Source: Spirodela intermedia (lineage: Eukaryota; Streptophyta; Magnoliopsida; Alismatales; Araceae). From it: 64,000 nucleotides of DNA. Below the pieces are notes generated by a model that saw nothing but the letters and a program-made list of their open reading frames with translations, was not told where the DNA came from and ran no database searches. The stretch covers positions 5,549,501 through 5,613,500 of the forward strand of contig LR746269.1 in the NCBI GenBank assembly GCA_902729315.2, written 5' to 3'. Both the position numbers and the translations under genes were made by a program. Shown one piece after another: positions 47,636 through 57,609 of the stretch (position 1 is the first letter of the stretch; the number at the start of each line of letters is the position of its first letter).

Positions 47636-49606
47636 ATGCCGTCCAGACCCTTCCCGCCTCCCGGCACTGCCGCCGCCCACCGGCGGCCCACCTCCGCCCG
47701 AGTCCGCCTCCTTCTCGTCGCCCTCACCGTCTCCTTATCCTCCCTCTTCCTCCTCGTCCTTCTGTTCCTGCTCTTATACCTGTACTTCGCCCTGCTCGAC
47801 CGGTCCCCTCCCACTCTCCCCTTTGACACCGGCGGCGCCACCGCCCCCTCGGTTCCGCCGCCGCTCCTCCGGCTCCGTCGCTTCTCGTACCGGGAGCTCA
47901 AGACCGCCACCGGCGACTTCGACGCGGCCCACTCCCTCGGCCGCGGCGGGTCCGGGTCCGTCTTCCGCGGGGTCCTCCCCGACGGGAAGACCGTCGCCGT
48001 GAAGCTTCTGGACCCGGCGGCGCCAGGCGGCGGTGCATCCGCGGGGATGGTGGCGGACCGGGAGTTCCAGAACGAGTTGCAGGTGCTGGGGGGGATGCTA
48101 TCTTCTTCCTCCTTCGTCGTCTCCCTGCTGGGCTACTGCGTGGAGAAGAAGAGGAGGGTGCTGGTGTACGAGTACCTGGCCAACAGGAGCTTGCAGGAGG
48201 CGCTCTTCGGGGATGGATCGCCGGAGTTGGACTGGCGGAGCCGGTTCAAGATCATCCTCGACGTGGCGCAGGGGCTGGCCTTCCTCCACCAGGAATGCGA
48301 TCCTCCGGTGATCCACGGGGACATTAAACCTGGCAATGTACTGCTGGCGGCGGACTTCAGCGCCAAGATCTCTGACTTCGGCCTCGCCAGGGTAAAGACC
48401 GACGGCGGCGGCGGCGCTGACCTGGGAGGGATAGAGCTGTTCAGCCAGGATCTGGGCCGCAGCGAGGAGCTCTGGAGGAGCCAGGAGACCCACCTTCAAG
48501 GAGGATTCAACGGAGACTGTCCCAAGGTGAAGGAATCAGCGGCCGGCGAGGAGGAGCTGGGCAGTGTTGACTTCAGCAGGGAGTTGACTGGGCACCCTTC
48601 GTCCTCGCCGATTGACCCGGGTTCAGCCCGGATGGGGAACGACTGGTGGTGGAGGCAGGAAGATGGCGGCGGCGAGGAGAAGAGCAGGGACTATGTGAGG
48701 GAGTGGATTGGGAGCCAGATTTGCTCTTCGAGGAATCCCGACTGGGACGACGAAAAGAAGAGCTCCTCCTCCCCGAAGAAGTCCGATGCCGGCGGCTGCT
48801 CTCTCCTGGCAGAGAAGCCGCACGATCCAGAGGTGCCAGAGGCCGCAGCCGGCGCCTACGAGAAGAAACACAAGAAGATGAGGGAGTGGTGGAAGGAGGA
48901 GTACTTCGGGGAAATCAGCAAGAAGACGACGACCAGCACCACCGGCAGCCGGCGTTTCGCGTGGTTCCCCTCCGGCCGGAGCAGCCACGACGGCGACGAC
49001 GCTGACAGCACCGCCGCCGCCGGCGACTGGAGGAAGGAGAGGGAGAAGGAGAAGAAGAAGAAGAAAAGGAGGAGGAAGAGGGGGAGGAGCTGCTCACCGA
49101 GGAGTGAGATGTGGAGCGGGGACCTCCTCAGCAGGGAGCTAAGCAGCACGACCAGCATGCGGGGGACGATCTGCTACGTGGCACCGGAGTACGGGGGGAG
49201 CGGGTACCTGATGGAGAAGGCGGATATATACAGCTTCGGGGTGCTGATCCTGGTCATCGTCTCCGGGAGGAGGCCCCTCCATGTTCTGGCCTCTCCCATG
49301 AAGCTGGAGAAGGCCAATCTGATAAGCTGGTGCAGGCAGCTGGCGCAGGCGGGGAACGTGCTGGAGCTGGTCGACGAGAAGCTGAGCCAGTCGCCGGCCT
49401 ACGACGAGCACCAGGTCTCCCTCTGCATCAACCTCGCGCTGCTCTGCCTGCAGAGGGCCCCCGAGCTGAGGCCGGACAGCGGGGAGATTGTTAAGATCTT
49501 GAAAGGGGATATGGAGCTCCCACCTCTGCCCGTTGACTTCTCGCCGTCCCCGTCCTCCGCTCTCTTCGGCCGGCCACGGCGGAAGGCTACCTCCGAAGCA
49601 GTGTAG
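47636..49606 (+). CDS. Receptor-like Ser/Thr kinase without large ectodomain, At2g45590-type
   Basis: This single-exon gene encodes 656 residues. A membrane helix at about 23-54 (VRLLLVALTVSLSSLFLLVL) follows a short N-terminus, so there is almost no extracellular domain. The kinase has a glycine loop LGRGGSGSVFRG (101-112), the ATP-binding Lys in VAVK (123), a catalytic loop VIHGDIKPGNVLL with Asp 229, and DFG at 247-249. About 250 residues are then inserted before MRGTICYVAPEYGG (APE about 516-518). The insert is charged, Trp-containing and ends with a Lys/Arg cluster (KEKKKKKRRRKRGR). The Arg of the usual HRD motif is Gly, making it a non-RD kinase. A few plant kinases of this subfamily are known to carry a similar insert. 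The ATG at 47636 begins MPSRP; an earlier ATG at 47600 is in another frame. Confidence 0.9.
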   Translation: MPSRPFPPPGTAAAHRRPTSARVRLLLVALTVSLSSLFLLVLLFLLLYLYFALLDRSPPTLPFDTGGATAPSVPPPLLRLRRFSYRELKTATGDFDAAHSLGRGGSGSVFRGVLPDGKTVAVKLLDPAAPGGGASAGMVADREFQNELQVLGGMLSSSSFVVSLLGYCVEKKRRVLVYEYLANRSLQEALFGDGSPELDWRSRFKIILDVAQGLAFLHQECDPPVIHGDIKPGNVLLAADFSAKISDFGLARVKTDGGGGADLGGIELFSQDLGRSEELWRSQETHLQGGFNGDCPKVKESAAGEEELGSVDFSRELTGHPSSSPIDPGSARMGNDWWWRQEDGGGEEKSRDYVREWIGSQICSSRNPDWDDEKKSSSSPKKSDAGGCSLLAEKPHDPEVPEAAAGAYEKKHKKMREWWKEEYFGEISKKTTTSTTGSRRFAWFPSGRSSHDGDDADSTAAAGDWRKEREKEKKKKKRRRKRGRSCSPRSEMWSGDLLSRELSSTTSMRGTICYVAPEYGGSGYLMEKADIYSFGVLILVIVSGRRPLHVLASPMKLEKANLISWCRQLAQAGNVLELVDEKLSQSPAYDEHQVSLCINLALLCLQRAPELRPDSGEIVKILKGDMELPPLPVDFSPSPSSALFGRPRRKATSEAV

Positions 49607-50984
49607 GTGGCGTCGCCGTTGCCTGATCTCTTGGTGCGTTGCTCCTTGTTCTCTCTGTAAATCCGCTGATTCAAGCGGGAAAGCTGATAATTTATGTCGG
49701 AGAATTCAAGCCGAGACCTACGAAGATCTCCACTCTACTGCATGTCCTTCGTGGGAAAACTTCGGCATGGAAGATGTTTCAGAAGTTAGGAGGAAATCAG
49801 CGTCCTAGAGCACGAAAGTATGTCGGAGAATTGTGTAGAGGGAAAAGAAAAAAAGAAAAAAAACTAAGGCACCTGATACTTAGTGTTAATGTTTAGAGAC
49901 CCATTTTCTCTACTTTTGGAATTCAAATCTCGTTGCTTTGTACCAGAGGAATCGTAATCCACAGATCTGAATCAAGGGCTAGGCAGTCCGTTTCCACTAG
50001 AGTCAACGCCTGTAGTGTATTTCAAGTCGCCATTTTCTATAGGAAGAAGTCAAGTGAAAATGCTAACTACTGTGTCATTATCATAATACTATACAGAAAC
50101 CTAAGATCGTGACCATCAATGAGAAGATTTATCTGGTAAAATGTTGCCGTTGACTTTAACGGGCTTATCTAATCCCAACGAACTTAAAAAACCACGACTT
50201 TTCTCCGGGGCAACTACCCTGATTGGACGTTCAATTGTCACGTCAACACCAATCAAAGAAAATGATGGGCAAGGTGGGTCACGGGCTCGGGACCTTATAA
50301 AATTGCCAAATTTCAATAAAAGTCTGCAGAAAAAAATCTAACAATAAAAAAATGTGTCCTTTAATATGTCTGATCTTAAAAGTAGACACTGCAACGCCTC
50401 TTTATATGGTTGATTGAGGTGGCGTCTTCCCTAAAGGTACGCTTTGGACCGATCTGTCTGATTATATCCACATGGTTTGGATTGAAGAAGAGGGAGAAAC
50501 AGGAACAAGTGGGCTAAATGAGCTAGAGTAGGTCGAGCTGAAGTCCACTAAAAACAGTCAGATTTGTACGGGTCCAGCCCGTAGGCCGCTTGCTTCTTGG
50601 GCTGGGCTCTGCGTATGTGTAAAAATGGTCTCTTGGGTCTGGGCCACCCTTGTTCAGTTTTTCTAGGATCTGGACTTCAAATTAGCATGTTAGTGGGCCC
50701 CCACCTCCCCTCCCTGCTCTCTCTCTCTCTCTCTCTCTCTGTTTCACGTAGGGGTAAATGGCCAGGGTAGAGGACGGGGTCAACTCTCTAATGGTCCCGT
50801 AAGAGGGTGTGTGTGTAAATGAAGGGGCAGTGAGACTAGCATCAGTAGTATTTAAAATGCCACTTGGCATGGAGAAAACGCGTCACCGTCTAGCTACTTG
50901 GGCGGTCTTAGTGCAAGACTACTACTATATTTATCTAGTTTGGGACTTTTCTAACCAGATGATGCCTTACCACTCGACCCGCGT

Positions 50985-51035
<51 letters not shown>
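49607..51035. other. Intergenic region between the kinase and the phytocyanin gene
   Basis: No gene is seen. It has kinase 3' flank to about 49900, then AT-rich sequence. Several TGGGCC/GGGCC motifs occur at 50505-50660, with a CT run at 50719-50740. The core promoter of the next gene includes TATATTTA at 50926-50933. Confidence 0.5.
50987..51035 (+). repeat. (GA)n tract directly abutting the phytocyanin start codon
   Basis: About 48 bases of uninterrupted GA dinucleotides run up to the ATG at 51036, so the tract forms nearly the whole end of the leader. The TATATTTA at 50926 would place the transcription start just before it. Confidence 0.95.
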
Positions 51036-51040
<5 letters not shown>

Positions 51041-51647
51041 GCAGATGCCATCCCCCGTGCTGTCCCTCCTCATTATCAGCTCATTCTTTGCCGCTGCTCA
51101 GCTCGGTAGGGCAACAGATCACATCGTCGGCGCCCGCCTCGGCTGGAACCCGAACATCAACTACTCCAATTGGGCCAACAACCAGACCTTCTATGTCAAC
51201 GACTTCATCTGTAAGCGCTCGCCACCCTTATCTTCCTCTTCCTTCCGTCTAGAACCCCCAATCTGACGGACATTCTCGGATCTGTGCCCTTTTCACACTG
51301 AAGCGTTTCGTTACCAGAAGCACACATACAATGTGTTCGAGGTGAATGAGACCGGGTACGACAACTGCACGACGGAAGGGGCGGCCGGCAACTGGAGCAG
51401 CGGCAAGGACTTCATACTCCTTGACGAGGCCAAGCGCTACTACTTCATCTGCGGCACCGGCTTCTGCTACTCCGGCATGAAGGTCTCCGTCGTCGTTCAC
51501 CCACTCCCGTCGCCGCCCTCTTTCACCACCCCTCATGTCGCAGACTCGAAGACCCCCGGTACAGGTGGGGCGGACGTCCTTCGGGGCGGATTCGCCGGAG
51601 TTCTGGCTGTAGTGTTCGCTGTCTCCGTTGCCTTGATCGGACTTTGA
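51036..51647 (+). CDS. Early nodulin-like protein (phytocyanin fold, no copper site), ENODL16/17 type
   Basis: Two exons, 51036-51210 and 51304-51647, join in frame (T|CG) to 172 residues. A signal peptide (SPVLSLLIISSFFAAAQLG) leads to the plastocyanin-like domain starting DHIVGARLGWNPNINYSNW. The domain continues with SFRYQKHTYNVFEVNETGYDNCTTEG, GNWSSGKDFILL and YYFICGTGFCYSGMKVSVVV. The His ligands of true blue copper proteins are replaced (YNV and GFC), so copper binding is unlikely, as expected for ENODLs. The Cys pair for the disulphide is kept. The C-terminus is a Gly-then-hydrophobic tail (GGFAGVLAVVFAVSVALIGL) fitting a GPI-anchor signal, so the product probably sits on the outer plasma membrane. 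A second in-frame ATG at 51045 could also serve. Confidence 0.92.
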
Positions 51648-51941
51648 ACCGTTGGTTGGGGTGGATCCGGCTATTTCGAGCTCCGTCTGATCTGTCTCGC
51701 CGGTCCTCTTCTCTGCTTCGATTTCTTACCACACTCCCACTTCCCCCTACCATTAACGCCATTGTTTCAGCCATTTGCACACTCCAACTTTCAACATTGC
51801 GTGGAGACGGAGAGCTGATTAGAGTGAGCTGCAGTCTGTTTTGAATCAGCAACCAATTCCGTTTCTTAGGGCTTTGGGATCTGGTTCTCTTGGGATTTTT
51901 CTTCGTCTGTGCTCAAGCTATCCTTCAAGCCAGCTGTCGCG

Positions 51942-52350
51942 TCAGCGCTGTACGGATGGGGGGGTGGGGACGCACCAGCCAGGATGCTGAGCAGGCCAGC
52001 TGTGTGACATCGCAATTCCCCGGCGGGCCCTTCCCCGTCGGAAAACCAAAAAAGTTTCGTTGCCTGGGCTGTGCTCAGCGGAATGAACGCGAGTCTTTGA
52101 GCCTTTTTGACTGCGCAGAGGAATCTTAGGTCACAATTACTGCTCATCATGTTGAGTAATCTACCACAAATTACACAGATAAGAAGCTCCGAAAATGAAA
52201 AATGGCGTCGATCCACAACAAGAACAAGATCTCCCGATCCCCTCACCTGATAGATGACCCCGTCGATCCGTCGAGGCCGCCGCGCCTCACCTTCCTCGCC
52301 GGGACATCGATCGGCGGGAAAGTCGGACGCTCCGCCGCAGCACTCCGCAT
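51942..52350 (-). CDS. Possible small two-exon gene, unknown product
   Basis: On the minus strand a clean TATA box (GGTATAAATAACT, core 52405-52397) lies about 50 bases before an ATG at 52350. The frame from that ATG (MRSAAAERPTFPPIDVPARK...) reaches a consensus donor CAG|GTGAGG at 52247. A plausible acceptor GCGCAG at 52111 continues the frame to a TGA at 51942, for a total of 90 codons. I do not recognise the protein, and the second exon looks less protein-like than the first. This could be a real short gene, a non-coding transcript or chance. Confidence 0.22.
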
Positions 52351-52547
52351 TGATGCTGCCGCGTCTCTCATTTCAAAAAAATGGCATCGCTCTCAGTTAT
52401 TTATACCACCCTGGAAGTTTCTCGACTTTCGAAGTTTTTCCAGTCCTATTCCAAAATTAACCCCATTCAGTTGACAGACAAAAGTAGACTCGTAGAATGG
52501 TTTCCAGAGAATGAGAATGAGTTGTGTGAGCACTTAACTCTGACGCA

Positions 52548-52605
52548 GGCCCAGTAAGGCTCACCCTCGTGAACTCGCTTACAATAATGGGCCTAATAAG
52601 GCCCA
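52548..52605. promoter_or_regulatory. Site II (TCP-type) element cluster upstream of bL9
   Basis: GGCCCA at 52548-52553, TGGGCC at 52588-52593 and GGCCCA at 52600-52605 form a cluster 215-275 bases before the bL9 start; the last two make a palindrome. TGGGCC/T elements bound by TCP factors are frequent in promoters of ribosomal and mitochondrial protein genes. Confidence 0.6.
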
Positions 52606-52820
52606 TCAACGTGAAGCGTTGTTTAGAAGGTGGGCGGGGCCCGGTAGCGCTTGCACAATGGACTTATACAACATATCTATAAATAATAATACTTAAAGGT
52701 TTAATAATAATATAAAATAAAAATTGGGTCGTATGAATTAAACGATATGTTGTGAAAGAGGAAGAGAAGTACGCGAGGGCAGAGAGGAGCAATAGAGAGA
52801 GAAAGAGAGAGAGAGATCGC

Positions 52821-55800
52821 ATGGCTCTGGCGCAGAGCGGCCGGTGGCTCCGCCATCTTGCAAGAAGTCATGCTGCCCAGAAGACCTGCAATGGATACGA
52901 CAGCATCACCAATCCTTTGCTATACGCCGGCCAAGGGCTTAGGTACAGGAAGCTGGAGGTCATCCTCACCACGGTTAGTGGGTCGAATGGGAGATTTGCG
53001 GCGGCTGATGCTTCGCATTTTCATAGCTGAATGCTTCCTCTGTTCTGTCATGATGCCGGATATGTGATCTTTTCTGTCGTCCTTTTAGAGCATCGAGAAG
53101 CTTGGCAAGGCGGGGGAGACGGTGAAGGTGGCTCCTGGGCATTTCCGCAACCACCTCATGCCCAAGTTGCTTGCGGTGCCCAACATCGAGAAATACGCCT
53201 TTCTCATCCGGGAACAGCGTAAGGTCGGCCAATTTTTTTCATGCTTTATCTGTATGAGCGGGATCAAGTGATCGTTGTCGAGTTATGGAAATGGGCCTGC
53301 CAGTTTCCAGTTTCCAGTTTCGCATTTCTTTTTGGGGATACTATCTGTTTCTCGATGAAGTTATAAAGCTTTCTTAACTGTTCTTGACGAAACGGGCTCA
53401 ATATGTCCTAAATTTCATTGAAGGCCTTTGTTGCCCGTAGCCAATTTAGGATCTCCTAGCATGTCTAACTTTGTTGTTAGTTCAGGTCTGAGGGTCTCAA
53501 TAAATGTGTGTCAGAGTTTCTCCATTACTTCCAACACGGGTTGCTGTCTTTACAAAATGAGATGTGTTGCTGATGGCATATTCTTTCCAGAGAAGTATGG
53601 TCGCCTAGGGGATGCCACTAAAACATGGATGGAAAGGGAATATAGTACATGTTTTACTTGGCGTCAATCTTGTATGACATTCGATGCTGAGCTTGATCAA
53701 AGACGAGGCATTCTTTTTAAAATCCGATCTGCGCCATATGATGAGTCTGTGTTGATTGTTACATGTCCTCATTATCTTCTGAAACTTGGAAGAACAGGTT
53801 TGTACCTGGCTCACTCTCTCATAAGACCATGAATACCTTCCAAGCTTACTGACTACGTGGATCTTTTAGTTTACTAGTCTATGGCCCACTTTCTAAGTAT
53901 ATAATTTGTTGGAGAAGGAGTTATGATGAATGGTGATTCAATTTTACGTATTGTGGATAAATATCTACCTCAACTTGATAAAAGTTTATGATACAAGTGG
54001 AAACCTAAGAAAAGACCTATGAATAGTCGTGAATTAAATTTTTGATCGAGAAATCTAACATCCTTTCATTTATGAAATTTGATGTATCACTTCGCTTCAT
54101 CATTTAAAACACTGGACATAAATATATTGGAGTGTTTTCTCCTGCCAGGGTTTTTAAATTGTAGTCTTAGTATTCGGTTGGACATTTTTCTGTAATTGTC
54201 TTGGATTATAATATCAATGTGTGAAATATATAACTATTCTTGCAGAAAAGCTATTATTTCGTTACACTTTTTTATTTCTTGTAATACCGAATTTCTCATG
54301 CACCCCTTAAATTAAATAAAGTTTTTAAACTGTTTCATGATTTTCACTAGTAATTTCATTTGCTGTCAGGGTAGATTTTTTCGTAATTTTTATTTTCAAA
54401 ATGCTAACATTTATTTTCATCTCTTATCGGACCAGATATATCAGCGTGAAGAAGAGGTGGTTGTAACAGAAATTCCTAAGACTAAGGAGGACAAAATGAA
54501 AGAATATGAAGCAGCAGCAAAAAGACTTGATAATGGTCGAATTGTAAGTCTTTTCTCTATTCCATTCCAAATGGTCGAAAGGAATCTCTGGTCATTTAAT
54601 GTCACTTTGCCTTTTGAATTTTGTACACATCTATTTGTCTTTCATGTCCTTCCGGCATGATAAATCCAATGGTCAAACATAGTAAACTTCAGATTGAGCT
54701 CGTCCTTGTTTTGCCTGGTCCCAATCCATATGAGCCATTAGAGAATTTCCTGAAATCATTTTAATGCTGTTGAAAAATAACTGGAAAATTTTGTAAATAA
54801 TTAGGAAACGAATGCCTTTAATGACTGATAGGCACACATTTACCTTTGTATGAACTAAATTTCCAAGTCATATGAAGAAGTCATTGGATGCACATATGTG
54901 CCCCAAAGGAGGCAGGTGGTTGATCAAGTTCCATGTTTTTCTCCTTTTTAGTTTTTAAGATTGAATCTCATGGGTCTCAGTGGCATGGGAAAAGGGAGTC
55001 GGAATCCATGAATCACTGATCCACAGTTGAAATCGTTCCATTTGACTACTTTCAGGCTTATCTTAGTCTATCATCTTGCTGAATGCTGCGAGTCGAGTGT
55101 TTTCAGGTCAGTTCAAAAGCAATCCAGTATTTTATAATTTTTTTTGGGCTTTGGTAGGGAACTGCTTTCCCTCTCAGATTTGTGTGACTCTGACCGGAGT
55201 GGGTTAATGTAGTTCAAAGTTACCTTCATTGATATCTCACACTCAGGACTGCCAACCTTGGTTGATTTTATTAGGTTTTATGATGATGGTTATGGCAGTA
55301 CCATGGAGAATTTGCCTGATCAGAACCCACAGACTATGCAGCGGTGATGTAGTCTTTTATCGTTGTATTTTCTCCCTTAGGCCCAATAAGTGCTTAAATT
55401 CGCCGGGGTCAATTGATTATGTGCTGATCAAATCATTCTCCTACAATTTGGTTTTCCACAATGAGTACTGGACCAGCCTGAAGGCTCATCCGATACTGAA
55501 GTCCCATGATACATGTTGGACTGCTGGGGGCTAGGTCCAAGACTCGCATGTGTCATGCGATGAATGGAGCCTCCTTTGTGCATTTTCCTGTGTGTTTCAT
55601 CTGAACGGAGTAAACAGCTAGTGTTCATGCAAAAAACAGAGACACATCTCCTTTGGGGTTTATTTCGGAGGGAACTTCTTTTATGATTTAAACCAGAAAT
55701 AATATCCCTGCATTTTATTTGATATGCTGATTTCAAAGGTAAGTTTTCGTGCATAATATTTATAGTTCAAGATTGTTTGAAAGATCTAAGCTGTATAAAA

Positions 55801-57150
55801 TGTAGCATTCTGTATTTTGTTGGCTCCAAAGTATTCTATAGTCATCAGAATCGTCATTCAATACTTTCTGGATCTAATTTTTGTTAACAAGTGGTTAATT
55901 GAAAATTACTTGCATGAATTCGAATTAGTTTCTGGTTACTGTTCTTAAGTAATTTGCTTAATCCATGAGTACATAACCTACTTACCGGTGATAGCTAATC
56001 CGCTAGTCTTTTGATGGGTCGTGGAGCGCGTTTCCAATGTTTTCTTCAATGAGTTTATTCTTGAAAATCTTAGCCCAAGTTAATTTGATTAAAGCTAATA
56101 TAACTCACAGATTAAATCGCAAATGGTAACATACAGAAAACCAGACTGTCGTAGAATAATTCTGCCTTAAGAGTTCATTCTTCTAGACTTCTCCTTTCTT
56201 CTCTAAACTCCTAGTTCCTGGAACATTGATTGAAGTATCTCGAACGTGTCTAATTATGGAAATTTTCCTTGTAAAAACTTGCATTCAGTCATTGAGGAGG
56301 CTCATCAAGGTTGACGAAGAGTTGCGTTCCCCTGTGACAAAGGAAGAGCTTGTTTCTGAGGTATGCGATCTCCCATCCTTGGTGCTATAGGACTTCTAAA
56401 CGCCGTGGAAATAAAATTAGCAACCCAAGATCTTAAACTAATTCATATTGTCTGGGACAGAGATGATCGATTAATATGAAGTAGTCACAACTTTAGCTTG
56501 AGAAACAGAAACACCAAAAATCAAAAAGAATCATCCATACCCAATGGTTCATTTATATTTCTGAGCCTGCTTATCTCTTAATCTTCATAAGAAACTATTC
56601 TAGCCGTTTGTCTGAATTTTGAAAAATAGTAAAAAAAAAAGAGTGATTTTACTGGTTTAATCTGCGAAGATTGAGTTTTATAAAAAACGTTTAATCCATC
56701 ACTTTGTCTTCCAAGTATCCCATTTAGTTTCCGCTGCCCCATTTGGAAATCTTCAAGATCTCAGATAACAAGATCAAGAATGAGATGTGCCCAAGAGTGT
56801 CCCCAGGTTTAATCTGTGAAGACCGAGTTCTGCAGAGTTTGATCATTGATTTTTCCTCCAAGTGATCGTCCAATTCCCACCGACCCATTTGAAAAATCTA
56901 TCAGAACTCAAGAACCAGCATTGAAGTTAAAAGGAGAACATACGGTCAAAATTATCATCCTCCATTTGGTGTTATTTACGTCCAGGTCGCCAGGCAGCTT
57001 TCTGTGAACATCCACCCTGATAACTTGCACCTGCCGTCTCCACTGTCATCGCTGGGAGAGTTTGATGTTCCTCTCCGGCTGCCGTGGCAGATCCCACCCC
57101 CTGAGGGGAAGCCCCAGCGGACTTTGAAGGTAAAAATCCGAAGAAAGTGA
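52821..57150 (+). CDS. Organellar (probably mitochondrial) large-subunit ribosomal protein bL9
   Basis: This is a structural protein of the organelle 50S-type subunit. Exons are 52821-52973, 53089-53223, 54436-54543, 56289-56360 and 56986-57150, giving 210 residues in frame. The N-terminus MALAQSGRWLRHLARSHAAQ is Arg/Ala-rich and lacks acidic residues, fitting a mitochondrial presequence. The bL9 core follows: RKLEVILTT, SIEKLGKAGETVKVAPGHFR, NHLMPKLLAVPN. A linker helix (REEEVVVTEIPKTKEDKMKE) and a C-terminal region ending LKVKIRRK complete it. The donor after exon 2 is weak (AAG|GTCGGC), but the overlapping stronger GTAAGG would break the frame. Introns are long (1.2, 1.7 and 0.6 kb for the last three). 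A GA run lies just upstream of the ATG (52796-52816). Confidence 0.9.
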
Positions 57151-57203
57151 CCTGATATCTTCCCTGAGGTTGAAGAAACTTCCATGCCGTTCCTTGGCAC
57201 ATG

Positions 57204-57204
<1 letters not shown>

Positions 57205-57273
<69 letters not shown>
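57205..57273. repeat. (GA)n microsatellite downstream of bL9
   Basis: A perfect GA dinucleotide run of nearly 70 bases lies about 55 bases after the bL9 stop codon, so it is probably transcribed in the 3' UTR. Confidence 0.95.
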
Positions 57274-57279
<6 letters not shown>

Positions 57280-57609
57280 ACTGTCAATCGCTGGTGGGTC
57301 TATTATTTATCTTGAAAAGGACTGACTAAATCGAGACTTTCTTAGATTTTTGTTGTTGCTGTGTATATACACTAGAAATCTTGCCACTTGGTGGTGTTGT
57401 TGAATGGGTAGTCTTGTCCTAGTTATTTAAATATGCACATTTTGAAAAAATAAATAAATATTAAAGTATAAGGTACACATTATAATTTAAATATGTGCAT
57501 GCTCTTGAAAATCAGCGAATTATGTTCTTAAAGAGTGAGTATTATGTAACAATCTTGAATGAAGAAGTAAAAACAGTGCCAAATGGAAAGGGGAAGAGAA
57601 GACAAGATT

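Larger units (their letters stand above)
51648..52820. other. Intergenic region between the phytocyanin and bL9 genes
   Basis: It contains the phytocyanin 3' flank, a possible small minus-strand gene (51942-52350, listed separately), and the bL9 promoter with site II elements. Confidence 0.5.

Noticed and set aside
50476-50496. Sequence beginning TTTGGATTGAAG, like miR159
   Set aside because: The match to miR159 stops after about 12 bases and no convincing complementary arm is found nearby, so no hairpin can be supported.
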